Source: Acanthococcus lagerstroemiae
Taxonomy: Eukaryota; Arthropoda; Insecta; Hemiptera; Eriococcidae
Length of the DNA stretch: 64,000 bases
Assembly (NCBI GenBank): GCA_031841125.1
Contig: CM063106.1
Coordinates: 72,404,101-72,468,100 of the forward strand
Reading direction: 5' to 3'
In this document: positions 34,224 through 49,200 of the stretch, piece after piece
How the letters are laid out: every line of letters begins with the position of its first letter
Position numbering within the stretch: the stretch's first letter is position 1
Notes under the pieces: model-generated
Seen by the model: the letters and a program-made list of their open reading frames with translations, nothing else
The model's database searches: none
What the model was told of the DNA's origin: nothing
Translations under genes and position numbers: made by a program

Positions 34224-37200
34224 CTAAGCATAATTTGTACGAAATTAATTCATTGAATAGAAATCTCATTTTCATCAAACAGTGATACTCATTTATCATT
34301 TTTTGACGTTCTCACTTTTTTACGAATTTATAATCTATGACACTGTGAGAAATTCTGAACACAAATTCATTCCATGTTCTAGGTAAAACTTGTACTCGTA
34401 TTTTACCCCTTATGTGCAGGATAAACTAATTCTGAGCTGGTATACCGGGAAAATGCTAACAAATCTGCCAAATCTACAACATTTTCCTTGTATTATTCTC
34501 TTATGACTTTGTCTGTATGATATTATTTCCGCATGTGATTTTCCTGTATGTTTTCTTAAATTTTCATACATGAATTGCCGAAATGATTCTACAAACTCAT
34601 CAGTCTCTTGTCAAACATTGGCAACATTTCTGGTAAAATTTTGAAAATTAGAATATACTGGACTTTGGATCAACCAAAGGAGCAAGCGGGTTTCAAGAAG
34701 GGATACGTCTTTGCCCTGAACGAAATTTTGGAAAAAACAAAAGAATCTATTACTAGGTCTCATGTTTATAGATTTCAACAGGGCATTTGACTCGGTCAAA
34801 CATTGGGATGGGAAGCAATAGCTAAACAAGGAGTAGAAAGGGATGTGGTAGAGAAATTTATGAAAACAACAGCTTACGTTAGGCTCCAGAAGCATTTGAA
34901 GTACGAGGGTAAAGCAAGAGGATCTGCTCTTCCAGAACCTATTCAACGCGGTTCTGGAGACATTTTTAGAAATCTAAATAGGGGGAGGGGGTGAAGATCA
35001 ATGATTAGTGGTTGAGTAATCTGCGGTTTGCAGACGACACTATATTACTGAGTAATGACTTGAAGGAGTAACAGGATATGGCCGAAGATCTTAACAGCGA
35101 AAGCGATAGGGTCGGACTGACAATAAATGTTTCAAAGATTAAGGTAATGACGAACATCCAGATCGAAAAATTTACGGTGAAAGGGTCAGAAATAGAAATA
35201 ATTAAGGAATATAGTCCCTTTTCGTGGAGCAGCAGGTCGCATTCGAAGAGAGGGGAAAACGGGAGCCGAGAGCAGTAACAGCTAAGTAATGGAAAAGCTT
35301 CCGGGCATTTAAGGAAATACTGAAAGGCCACTTACGGAAAAAATCTGGAAAAATGTGTGATACCCACTCTTATCTACGGAGCTCAAACTTGGCCACTAAC
35401 TAAGTCGCAATAGGATAATCTGAGGACAACGCATTTCAGAATGCTACGAAGTATTATGAAAATAAAAAGTAACCCCCCCCCCCGTCACTCACTTCACTCG
35501 TACCAGCCTTACTCGGCGCTTCGCGCCTCGTCCAACCGCCACAGTCCTCAGTGTTTGGTCTGAAACGTTTAATCCTGAGTTGAGGTTTGCTTTGTGCTTC
35601 TTTTGCTCCCCCTCCATCAGCGGTCCTCAATCTTCCACCATGAACCCCCTTCCATCCTTTCTTCATCACGAGCCTCCTCCTCCTCCACCACCACGACCCC
35701 CTCGTTGACCACGGTTGCTCTCCGCCTCTACAGTTACACCTCAACAGTCGCAGCCCACCTCAGCCACAAACGCCTCCCCCACAATGGCCATAGTCCTCCA
35801 CCTAGTCTCCCCCAATCACCCTCTTCCATTCCGAGTGCCCTCCATTAGGACCACGTCCTTCGACCACCCCACTAGCCTTCATTTCTGTTTACGTACCACA
35901 CCCCCACCAAGACCTCTTCACCCATCACTACAACCTCCTCAATGGCGGCCTTAGTCCTTCTCTACAGCCTTCCCCTTCCGCGGCTCCATCACCCTACGGC
36001 CTCCTCGCTCAACCACCACGAAGATCCCCTGGTCCTCCAACCAGGAGTTTCCACTACCATGACTACCCCTCCTTCACGAGGACCCTTCCCATCAAGACTC
36101 CCTGCCCGGGACCAGAACCTTCCGCACCATGGCCTTCATTCACCTTCCCGGCCGCCTCTCTCACCAAGAACTTCGTCCTCCACCAGGACCCCTTCCACAC
36201 TATTACCCTCTTCCCCACTCGGGGCCTTTACCTCCCTCTACAGTCCCCGCTATCACTGTGGTTTTCCTCCCCTTTAGGAACTCCCTCTACCATGAGTACC
36301 TCTTACACCCCCGGACCTTTATCTACCAACATTTTACTGCTCTCACTCACCACTACCTCCTCCTTCCTCAATGGCCACCCTCTCCTACCAAGGATTTCCT
36401 CCGCCACGAGGACCTCTCACCCTCCACTACCCTCTGGGCTTCATCTCCCTTCAGAGCCCCTGTCCTCACTATGGCCCTCCAACCCTCTTGAAGATCCCGG
36501 ACCATCTATCCAGGAGCTCTCACAACCATGACCACCTCTCCCCCGAGAGCCCTTTCCCCTCAAGTCCCCACCCCGCCACCAACCCCTCCCGCACCACGGC
36601 CATTTCTCTCAGAGGTCCCCTCTCTCACCAAGGACTTTCTCCTCCACCAGATCCTCTTACTCCCGCCCCATCCAGGGCCTTCATCTCCATCCACAGCCCA
36701 CGCCCCCACAGGGCCCTCCTCTCCCTTCAGGAGCTCCCTTCTCAACCATGAACCTCCTGCTGAGGCCTGGAAAAAATTGAGCAATTAAGGGGCAGGGTGG
36801 GCAACCTGCAGCGACTTGTGATCCCGAAGATTATGGGTAATTATGTCATTTTATGTCTTATTATGTTGGTTATGTCTTAAAACTTGGAGATCTTTTATGT
36901 TAGAACAGATTATGTCCTTGAAAGTAGTTGATCTGCCCCTGCAATTTTTCAGGGGCCCTCCTCCCCCTTCAAGAGTTTCCTCCACAACCATGAACCCCCT
37001 CCTGATGGTAGGCTATTCCTAAAAAATTGAGTTATTAAGGGGCAGGGTAGTCAACCCGCAGCGATTTGTGATCTTGACAATTATGGGTAAGTATGTCAGT
37101 TTATGTCTTATTATGTTGGTTATGTCTCAAAACTTGGATATCTTTTATGTTAGAACAGATTATGACCTTAAAAGTAGCTGATCTGCCCCTGCAATTTTTC

Positions 37201-40200
37201 TAATTTTTAGGTAGGCAACCCGCAGTGCGGTTTTTTCAGGAGGGGGGAGGGGGAGGAGGAGTTTTGGTTTTTAATATATAGAGAGATGATACAGCAAGGC
37301 TAGACAATATCCGGAAAACAACAGAGCCAAGCGATCTTGGATGGAGGATTAAAAAAGCAAAACTAAGCTTTGCGGGACACATAGCGAGAGGTGCAGACAA
37401 ATGGGGGAATGTAACGGAGGAATGGTTTCGGAAAGAGTGGAAAAGGAAAAGGCGTAGACCACCCACAAGGTGGAGGGGTGAGTTGGTCAGGGAATTCGGG
37501 ATACTGTGGGGGAGGATTTGTAGGACCTAGAGGACGGCGAAAGAAGACGATTGACGCCTACGCCCCCAAATGGGGGCATTCACTGGCATAAGATTCTCCT
37601 GTAAAATAATTGTACAACTATCATGTCCCTGTATGTTTTCTCTCAGTAATTCTCTTAAAATTTTCCTATATGATTTTCATATATCATCTCTCAGTACGAT
37701 TTCCTCCTATTTATGTTTCCCGCTTCCCTATGTTTTTTTTTTAAACATGATTTTCATACATAAGTTTTCTAAATGATTTCCCTACGTAATCCTCACATAC
37801 GCCTATCCTGCATAATATTACAAGATGTTTCCCGTATGGTTTCTTCATGTGGTTCTCTCATATGACGTTTCCTGTACGACTTCCCAGTACAGTTTTTCTA
37901 TATTATTTCACGACATGATTGCCATAATCTCCCTACATGACTTTCATGTATGTTTTCTTGATATAATCCCATTACATGAAGTCTCGACATGATCTTCATG
38001 GATATTATTATATCCCTATACAGGGAGTTCCACATAAAGGACCCAAGATTGGGAAGGCGGATCGAAAATTGATAAAATACGAGTCTAATGTTTTTAGATA
38101 AACTTCAATTTAGATTAAAAAAATTATTTTGCGATATTGACTCTGCTCGGAGTACACTATGGTCAGTGCGATTCCCACACTTAACGGTAAGAGTTCGGAA
38201 AACGCCTAGTTACTGAAAGCCGTACAGCTACTTTTCAAATTCTGATAGTCATTTCTCAGGAATGGGAAAGTTCAGTTTGTTTGCACATCACGCGTTAAAA
38301 TACTCACCTCATTTTGTTCGTTATGCATCCTATTCTCAATGGTCGTCTGACATCGTTTCATCAACTCCTTCGTATTGTGGCTGATCTTACAACGGGGGTG
38401 ACTTTCAAATCTGACGCTAGATGAACACAAGCTGAACGCATCGGAAGACAACAGCTCCGATACACTTGGTAACTTTTTCTTTGGAGAACTAGCTAAAATT
38501 AATTCTAATACTGGCTCTATGGGGAGTACAAAACAATATATGTATAAGATGATTATTTAATTACATTGTTAATAACAAGCTACAACTACCGCACAAAGAT
38601 TTTTGTGAATTTCACTTTCAGAAAAATAAATAAAACCTATATTGCCACGTCACTGCCAGTTGATTTAGCAAGGGCAACTGTTAAAATAGGGAAAGTTGCA
38701 ACTACCCCACAAAGATTTTTTATGAATTTCACTACAACATAAAAACGCATACTGCCACTTCACTATCAGTTGATTCAGCCAGGGCACTGTTAAATTGTGG
38801 AAGTGAATACGGCAGTACTGCTGAGATCCCAGAAAATGCTGCTAGAAAATTGTGGTAATACTACTCTACTGCATACTTAGCTTTGCCCGGAGGTTAGCCA
38901 TGCTAAGTGGCAATGAGGTCAGTGTAATTAGCAGTAGGTTTTCAGTATTCTGTGACAGCATCACATGAATAGCAAGCAGTGAGCTGATAACGCATAAACT
39001 GACAACAGAATTGGCAATACAGCATCAGCAGCACTGCCGGCTTTATAACCACTTAAATATCTTGGAAGCAAGACTGGCTGTCCACTGCCACTTTTACAGC
39101 CATCATACTGCATGCGGTTTGCCTAACTCTGTGTTAATAGCTACATTAGCAGTAGAACTTCTGGCAACACGGCCAGGGAATTCCTTATGGGATAGTAGGG
39201 TTGTCAAAAGGAGATTACAAAAATCCAGATTTTATAGTTTAAAACGCTAATTAGCTCGAATTACTTGTCAATCAACATTTTTGCTGAGAAGAAGAGACTT
39301 ACAATTTATAAGAAAAACTGATTTTGGAGGAAAGCTCAACCTCCTCCTTCATAGACGAAGCTCACACGAAATTCTTGGGGGCTTACAGTAGGTATGTAGA
39401 CCAGGAAGAAACCGTATTTTGGCATGCATGCATGCATGCATGCATCGCCATACAATCCATCAAGTGGAAACCACTTCCATACCAATTTTCGAAATTCTTG
39501 CCAATTCATTTTGGAATTAGGCTGGACTACCTGTCAATACTTACTTAAATATTCATAACATTCTAGAGGAACTGCATCGCAGCTGTAGCACTGCAAGCGC
39601 TCGCCGAACGCCATTTCATATAAAACATGCCCGAAACAGTAGACGTCCACATCCTCTAACGAATGTATTCGACGATTTTCGATTATGTAAGGCCTAAAAA
39701 TGGACGCCAAACCGAATATTCCGTTTTCTACGTCCGATATCTTGGCTACATTGTCTTCGATAAAGATATTTCCGGAATGCAGATTCCCTAAAAATGGGGT
39801 AGAACGAAAGCGGTTAGAGTTGAACGTTATTCTGAAGTAAGATACACGTAATTTGACGGTGCCAAGGACAAAGTCTATTTGGGAATTCCGAGGCTATTCG
39901 GGAAGTTGTCTTTCCGCACAAATGGCTGCACTGCAAGATCTGCGAGTGTAGAATCGCCTGTCTTGTAATTGGGATGTGTAGTGAAGACTGTGAAGAACAT
40001 TGCCAATATTTACCGAAACGTCGTTGTGTTAATAAACTGTAAATTGATTTTTGGAGTGATTTGCCTCTATACTTAATCATTTCTCACGTACTTCCCAAAT
40101 TGCCCCAAATAGGGTTAATTGTTTTTTACGCTTCAGGCGCTCATTGTGGGACGGTGACTGCTATCCCATCGATCTGTATATGAAATTAAAGCTGAATTTT

Positions 40201-43200
40201 GTAGCTTTTAAATAAGCCATAACTGACGTATCTGTGCGCAGCATGACTCGAGTGATGAAGGAAAGGAACACAAACTTCCCGATTACCGCCAGCATACGGG
40301 ACACCAATAGTGTTACATTTCAGCATCTCTAAAAAATCAACTAACCATACGGGATTTTCTTCTGATGTAGAAAGGCCAATGCGTGCAAAACTTGAACGGC
40401 GATCGTCAGAAGCTCTTCTGACCGTGTAATCAATCGATCAGAATTGTATCGGCATTTCTGAATGAAGGTATCATAGCGAGATTTACTGTAAATGAGATCG
40501 CGTAAGCTGCCTTTGACGCAATCCGCGCGTATGATTAACGTACCGCTACTGTAACAGTTCCCAGTTACGATTGGCACGATGTACGGATGCTGCAATCAAA
40601 AACAACGTTTACCAAAAGGTTGATGAGAAACTGTGTAAAATTAGAATGTGATAAGACGGTTGGTTTTTAATTCGGGGGCGTATTCACGAACAAACACACT
40701 AGGGACCGCTCTTCGTCTGACAACCGACTATTCCAAGATGATGATGATGATAAGGTTTACTCCCTATCTTGGGCGAGTTCTTTCATTTCATAATAACACT
40801 TACATTTGACATCCTTGATTATCTGCTGAATATACTGGAATCTTTGCTGACCCCAACCTAATTCTTTCCTTCTACTATTCCTTCTTGCAGCAGTGATATT
40901 ATTCCTGGGTGCCTCAAGTTATGTTCTATAGTTTATCTCTCTTTCTCTTCAGAAAATTCCAAATATCCATTTTACCACCAACTCTGTTAAGTACTTCTTC
41001 ATTTCTTACCTTATCCGACCATTTGATGCTAAATACCAAACGAACATGCTGGGTTCATGCGGGGTAGAGGCACTAGAGAACAAATACTCAACGTGCGGCA
41101 ACTCATAGTAAACTGCAGAGAATTCAATGTTCCGCTGGTGCTATGTTTTCTAGATTACAACAAAATCAGAACACGCAACTCCTAGCGTTACTTACTCAGA
41201 TCCTCACCAAACTCGTGAAATGAACCCCAGCACGAGTAACCTTCCTCCCTGTCGCACCTCCGGCATCCTAGCGTGGAACGCAAATGGCCTACTCTCACGG
41301 AAAACGGAGTTGGCCAACCTGCTCATACTAGAAAACATCGACATTGCCCTGATTTCTGAATCGCACCTCACATCCCGTAGCAATGCAGAAATACGAAACT
41401 ACAACCTCTACACAACCAACCACCCGAGTGGAGCATCCCGCGGTGGAGCAGCTGTCTATATAAAACGATCTCTTGCACATCATGAGGCACAGCCATATTG
41501 CACCCCTTCTATCCAGGCCTCAACCACCACAGCAAAACTACATTGCGGAACCAGCGTCAGCGTAACAGCGTTATACAGCCCTCCCCGTCACAACATCACT
41601 ACAGACGAATACGACGTTCTCCTCAGGCAGCTGGGCAGCAAATGGATAGCTGGAGGTGACTTCCACGCTAAACATCAACACTGGGGGTCGCGCCTGACTA
41701 CTACCAAAGGCAGAGAGCTCCTTAAAAGCATCAACAAACTTGGCATCCATTGCCACTCCAACGGACTGCCCACCTATTGGCCAACTGACCCAGAGAAAAG
41801 GCCCGACTGCATCGACTTCTTCCTAACTAAGGGCATCTCTGCTCACTACATCCTCCTCGAGAATATGGAAGACCTCTCCTCGGATCACTCGCCGCTCCTC
41901 CTCACGCTGAGTAGTAGCATCATGCAGAAGAACAAACAAGCTGCATCACACGTCACAAACAAGTTAACAGACTGGGCGTATTATCGTGAACTCCTAGCCA
42001 GCCATATCAACCTAAAATTCAAAATCAAGACTAGAGCAGACATCGATGCAGCAATCCAACACCTACAGGTAACAATGAAAGAAGCAGCCCAACGTACCAC
42101 ACCTACATCAAGGAAAACTAAGTCAGTCCCAACCTACCCCAAAGAAGTCATGACCTTAGTACAAAAACGGAGAGCGGCCAGACGATCTTGGCAACGTACA
42201 AGAAACCCAGCACATAAACAGCGGTTCAACCAGCTATGCCGAGAAACAACAGCTGTCATTGCAAAAATTAGCAATGAAACGTTCCAGAATTTCCTCCACT
42301 CGTTAGGCCCTGCTAAGAATACCAACTATTCACTCTGGAAAGTCGCCAAATTCAAGAAGAAACCACCCGCATACACAGAACCCTTAAGACTAGCAGATGG
42401 TTCCAGCGTACGCAGTGAAAGGGAAAAGACTGAAGCCTTCGTAAATCACTTAGAACAGATATTCCAGCCGAATAATACACTATCCAGCATACAACCGAGC
42501 ATTACAACTAATATAAGACCTGAACTTAAACCAGCAACACCAGGAGAGCTTCGGAGAATCGTACAGAAACTCAACAAAGGCAAGACCGACGGCCTGGGTC
42601 AAATAACCAACAAAATGGTATCCGAAAGCACCAAGAAAACAGCGGTCCTACTAACCTACATCATCAACGCCTGCCTACGTCACCGGTATTTCCTCGAACA
42701 ATGGAAATTAGCCAAAGTAATTATGCTCCCAAAGCCAGGCAAAGAGCTCGATGACCCTACCTCATATAGACCGATATCTCTACTTCCAACCCTGTCAAGA
42801 GGAAGAATAAGATGCCGCAGATTCGCCGCCGTGAAGAGGCGAAAGGAGAAATGGGGGTAGCAGGAGCTACCCCATAGTGATCCCCCTATTCTGACGCACG
42901 CCCATTCGGGGCGTTTCCGGGATTGGGGGTGCCGTGTCCCGGGGCCAATTTGGCATACGTGCATCGCCATACGCCCCTCTATCGTCGATCAAGTTCACAT
43001 CGATTATTTACATACCATTATTTTAGTTTTATTTTTATTTAGTCTCATACGATCTCTTTTTTTTTTCATTTTGCTCTCAACCCCAGTCCTGGAATCCGTC
43101 CTTTCGAGCATTACCTCAGAGACTTCGAGGAGGCTGTTAGGGCTGTCTTAGCCCTCTTCTCTTCTGGCCGAAAAGCCGGCCTAAGTCGAACTGCAGCGAG

Positions 43201-46200
43201 TTACTACGTGGGCTTGAACCCGGGACTTCCAGAATCCGAAACCAGCGCGCTAACCACTCAGCCAACCAGACCCCCTTTATTCTCATACGATATTCTATAC
43301 TCAAAATCTCCTCCATTCCATTTAAAATGTTTTCCGAATCAATACTCCTGTCAATTAATAGGACAATAGCATCTACAAACCTGAGCATCTTTACTCGCTC
43401 TCTATGTATAGTAACACTTGCTTCCAATTTTTCTTTTATTTCTTTATGGCCCACTCTATGTACAAATTAAATAATACTGGAGATAAGAAGCACCCCTGCC
43501 TGACACCCTTTTCTATTAAGCCTCCCCTTTCTCTCCTTCCATTCTGAATGTGGCTTTCTGTCCTTTATAAAAGTTTGAAATAACTCATCTTTCTTTAAAT
43601 TTTATTCGTATCTTTTTTAGAATATCAAACATTTTATTCCATTTGACATTGTCAAAAGCTTTTTCAAGATCAACGAATGCTATATAGGTATGTATCCTGC
43701 TCCTTTCTGAGTCTCCCATCTACTATTAATCTCAAAGCTAACACTACTTCCCTAGTACCTCTACTTTTTCTAAATTCAAACTGATCATCTCCTAGTTCTG
43801 CATCTATTCTATTCTCAATTCTCCTGTAAATGATCCTAGTTATTATTTTTGACGCATGCGAAAGAAAGCTAATTGTTCGATAATTTTCACACATATCTAC
43901 TCCTGTTTTTTTTTTTAAATATAGTTACAATAGCACTGTTTTTAAAGTCCTCTGGCTTTCCCCTTTATCATAAATATAACATACTAATTTGTACAATTGA
44001 TCAAGTACATATAATATTCTCCTAAGTTCTGGTATCTCATTTACTCCTTAATGATTTGTCAAATTCATATCTCAAAATTGAGTCTCCCCTCTCATCTTCG
44101 TCCACATCTTCCTCCCTTTCCATTCTTGTCTCTTCATCTCCATTATTACTATACAGTCCTACATACTTCACCCACTTTCTCACTTTTCCTTCAGCTGTGT
44201 AAATAGGCTCTCCCTCCTTATTCGTTATATTACTTGCTTTCTTCCTTCTTTCTTCAAACTCCATTTTTACTTTTATATTCGGACCGGGCAAATGGTAGGT
44301 TCGTTAGCAACGATTGAAAAAAAGCTGATAAGGAAAAGGGAGCAAAAAGAGGGAGTTCAGCGCGGCAATTTATGACAATTTTAATGTTTTTCCAAAATAT
44401 CTCGAGAATGAATGCGGTTAACGGAAAATTGAAAAGAGCATGTCTTGTAGCAAATAAAATTTCTTTTCAGATGAGCTTGAGCTCATTTTTATCGAAATCC
44501 GAGTGATTTTCTTTTTCGCATAAAGAAGCATTGCATCGTTGTTGTTGTTTGCCCGGTCCGAATAAGCCAAGTCTATATTTGTCTTTTATTCATAAGTTCT
44601 ACTACATTACTCCTTTGCCTTTTGACACTCTCTATTTTATTTCTTAACCTTTGATAAGGTAATCTACCTTCCCTGTCGTTTGCATTCTTTATTTTCTTCG
44701 TTCGTATCCTTCATCCATGGTTTCTTTCCTTCTCTCTTAGTTTTACCTAAATTTTCTTCTGCTGATTTTAAATTTACCCCATTCCTCCTCACTGCTGCTA
44801 ATTTCCTGTGTTTTTACAACCTTTAGTTCTAATACAATATCCCCTTGATGTCTCCATAATTCCAAGAGTAGATTTTATTTGCATCTGCGACACATTCCTA
44901 GCGGACAAAAACTAAGAACGTGACGAAAACGACAACACAGATCTAGACGGTCTCAGCGGTGCTAGAAATTTTCTGCTGAGATCAACTCACCGACAGCTCG
45001 AGCAACACTTTAAACGCTGACTGCAATTCCTTATCGTTCAGACACTTATCGACTCCATATTCGCTGATCCACGTCAGGAGGTATTCTCGTTTGGATTCGT
45101 TTAATTTTTTCACGCCACAATACTGCTTCTTGAAACGCCAGCCAATATCTGGCAACGTTCTGATGTTATGAAAATCTGGCTTTCCTCGTAACGCCATCGA
45201 TGCGTACTGGAATGCAGAATCTGGAACATTGAAACAATAAAATAAAAATACGAAATAAAAGCTTGCAGGTAAAGTAAAGTAAGCCTTTATTTGAGGCAAA
45301 ATTGTAGATTACCCAAGCAGTATTTTGTTCTCGCTTGAAAGAGAGTTACATCCATAGGCGCAACCAGAAATTACCTCTGGGAGGGACTGAACCAGAGAAA
45401 AGTAAGGGGGAGGGTAAATTTTATACAAGAAAGTAAAATACTCTGAGATTTTTTAAAAACTGCTCAGGGCTTGGGGAGGGCCACAGCCACATAGCCTCTC
45501 TTGGTTGCGCCTATGATTACATCACAATTTAAATAATCGTACGAACAAAACGAAAAATATGAATCTGAAATGTATAAAATAACAAAAATAAGTCTTTTTT
45601 TTTTGTATGCATGGTGAGAATAGGACATTGGTCTGTAGATTATAAATCAGAGTTTAAAGCTACAATTACGATATTCTTTTGGGCTTTACAAGCTCCTGTC
45701 CTCAATATTTCCCATCTCCCCTCTCCCAGGCTATCTATGAGATAGTTTGTTCTTTTAGAAAATTATCAAAATCGTTTTTCCACCTTAGTTTTTGCCTTCC
45801 GGATTCTCTTTTATTTATTGGTTGCAGCGGCGTAACTAGGATTTTTTAACGGGCGGGGGGGGGGCAGAAAGGGCCACGAATTTTTGAAGCGGGGCCCAGT
45901 TTTAAAAATTTTCGCTTTATTTTATCTAATACTATAAATTTTACAAAATTTTCAAATTCGGCGGGGGGCACAGGGGGGCCAAGATTTTTTAGGGGGCCTG
46001 GCCCCCTGGTCCCCCTTGGTTACGCGCCTGATTGGTTGCCAAAATATGATTCTGTAGGTCCAAGGTCACCCTTCATCATCGCAACGTGCCCCGCCCAGTT
46101 CCATTTTTGTCTCCTGCATAAGGTAATGAAGTTATTATTATCTAATAACTTTTCCCGTAGAGCTTTATTAGGTATTTTATCTTTCCGTTTTAGTTCAAGA

Positions 46201-49200
46201 AATATAGACCCCTTCATGCTGTTTTGCGTTGTTGATTGATTTTCCTGCTTTTTAGTTATTGACATCTGGTAGCCGAACGTCACTGAAGTTACTCAACCGG
46301 AATTAAATATGTTACTTTTTAAATGTGTAGTTGAATTACCCTTTAAAGATGTATTTTAGACCCAATATTTATTCCATACAGCTGAAATTTCCTGTTAATT
46401 TCTTTTTCAGTCTTATTCTTCAGAAACAAACGATTTGACCTAGATGTATCGCGATTTCAACTTTTTTGATCGACTTGCCATCAATTTGCAAAGAATTTAC
46501 CAACTGATTGTTTGAGACAAGATTTTTTCAGTATTTATTTCTAGTCCTGCTACTTTTCCCTAAAGAAGAAGCTCTTCTGCCATTTCATCAAGTTCGTTTG
46601 AGATTAATACAATATCATTGACGAATATAAGATTGCTGACGTATTCTCATTGGATTTTCATCCCTTTTTCACCATATTAGTGTTTTGAAGACTTCTTCTA
46701 ACGAACAGTGGAAGAGAATAGGGTAAAGGGGATCCTCCTGTCTAACTCCCTTTTCTATGTTAAAGTAAGGGCCTGTGGCATCAGTTAGTATTCGTGCTTC
46801 TAGATCGGAGTATAAATCGTCTATTACCTTAACCAGGCATTCTGAGACTCCTTGGTTTCTTAGGGCATGGAGCAAGAAATTGTGATTAATCGAGTCGAAG
46901 ACTTTATTATAGACGATTAGCAGAAAGTGAAGGTCTAGTCCGTGTTGCACTTTTCGATCAACTGGTTTACGACTTGCAAGCGATCTATCATTGAGTACAG
47001 TTCTCGAAAATCAGTCTGCTCGCTAGGTTGTTGTGAGGTCAAGAGATTCCTCACTCTCTGTTCGATTACTTCAGAAAATATTTTTGCTATTACTGGACTT
47101 AAACTGATAGGTCTGTAAGCATAATTTGAAAACCTGGATCATAGAAGACTTCAACAGTCAAACTGATCAGAGGGAAAAGCTTGCAGGTACAAATAGCTTT
47201 CATTTCTAATGTCACGCAGACTAAAACAATGTTTAAATTAGAATTTAAGAAGCTTGAGATAATAGACTGGTGAAATATTTTCATATAACTTCTCCTCTCG
47301 AAGCTTCGGATTCATAATTCTATCGGAAATGGTAATTTGAAACAGAATCACAGGAAACATTTTTCGGGTATCTGCTCGCTGCATGCACGTATTTCGTTTA
47401 CCCGATCGCTAAACCAGCTGAACTAACAAATGTCAGACTAATTAGTCCAATATTGGATTTAAATTAATGATAGCAGTAAAAGACTGCAGTACATGGCACT
47501 GTAAATATGCTACAATTACTAGCTTCCACAATTACGAATAAAAATAAAACTAGTTGCAATTGGTTTCAAAGTTTCCAAGAAATCGAGAAGTTCTCCTACA
47601 ACGCAGCCATCGTTTTAAAAAAGTAACCTGCTTTCCTTCCCCCGGGAACAGATCTGTAGACCAAACTGACGTGATTTATAATCGATTTTATATTCACGAA
47701 AGGTTTCGCTCCGTTTGTTTTTAATCATTCTGATTTAACCTCCGCATTTTTTCTTAGTTCATCAAAGAAGGTAAAGATAAGTTACAGGATGGTGAACCAA
47801 GGGTTAATGGCTTATATTACCTCAGTACCCACTAACAATAGATATGATGGACAGATAACAAACACGGTTTCGTTTCGTGAAATTTTTCCGAGGCATTTAT
47901 TTGAAAATAAGCCGATAGCTTTCCTACTATACATCTTGTACATAGGAAGTCCTCACATTTAAAACCCGGGAAATATTATAATAAAAAATAAAGAATTATT
48001 GAGAACTTATAACCACAGCGAAGTGAATTCACAATATTAAAATTCTCAATCTCTCATGTCAGGCGAGAATCATTAATTGGGGCGAATATTCTCTATTTCC
48101 ATGGATTGTAATGCAGATATCTGGCGTGGTGAAGAGGCTTAAAGATAAATTAAAATCACATAGGAGAAGGAAAACTCCGAGAGATAAACCGTGATCAAAG
48201 CAAAGGGGAAACTACATCAGTATCTTCCCCTGGAGATGCAACTCCACCACAACAATAATGATGACAAGTCACAAAGTAAATAATAATTCTGGACGTAAAA
48301 AGTCTCCCATTCGGATGCGTGGGCGAAGACTACCTAGTGAGAAACCATCAGAATTAAGAATAGGGGCGTGGAAAGTAAGGATACTAAATGAGGTAGGAAA
48401 CTTAGAAAACTTAGAGATGAAAAGATAAACATGGGAATTCGTGAAGTGAGATGGCCAAAAGACAATGATTTTCGGATGGGGGAGTATAGAATAATTGATA
48501 AAGCAGCGAAAAGAAGACTGCAGGGAATAGAGTGCAAAGTTATACCCAACATAGTGAGAGAATACCAATGTTGAGAATTCCTGCCGAACTAGTATCTTCA
48601 GTGATGGTCAAAGTTTATATGCCTACGGGGAGTTATAGTGATGAAGACGTAGAAAAAATTTACGAAGAAATTGAAGATGTATTAAGCAAGGTAAAAGAAA
48701 ATGGAAGATTGGTAAGAGTAGGAGGAAGAAAAGAAAGGATATGCGAGGAGCATGGTTTAGGAGAGCGAAATGAAAGAGGGTCGAGGCTCACAGAATTTTC
48801 AGTTTCAGAAGAGTATAAATTAATGATTGGAAACACTCTCCTTAAAAATCACGAGAGAAAAAAATACACTTGTTAAATCCCAGGAAATGTAAGAAGATAC
48901 CAAGTAGATTATATTATGCCGACAATAATATATTACACACCAAGAGTCAAAACATGGCGAGCAATGCCTTCGCCATGGTAAACTCACTTTTGGCTCTTGT
49001 TGTGGAAGATATTTTTTATACTACTTGATCAGAAGTGGCTGTGTTTTTCGCTGACATGGTCTGTATTTTTATTTTATTTTTTTCGTCTATTTATTTATTT
49101 AAATTATAGACAGGTGATTTTTGTGTGCGTAATTAATTCAAAAATTTAATTTGCTCAGCTAATTACTACAAAGTACAGTATCACAGTCTTGTCTTCAGTT

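Noticed and set aside
35594..36788. Long overlapping plus frames giving proline/serine-rich proteins
   Set aside because: The region is C/T-rich with degenerate internal repeats, so stop codons are rare in every plus frame. No frame is favoured and no domain is seen.
47099..47284. Full minus frame as PXK exon 3
   Set aside because: Too long for the missing PX segment and without convincing similarity. Only the 46-nt portion is kept, as a weak candidate.
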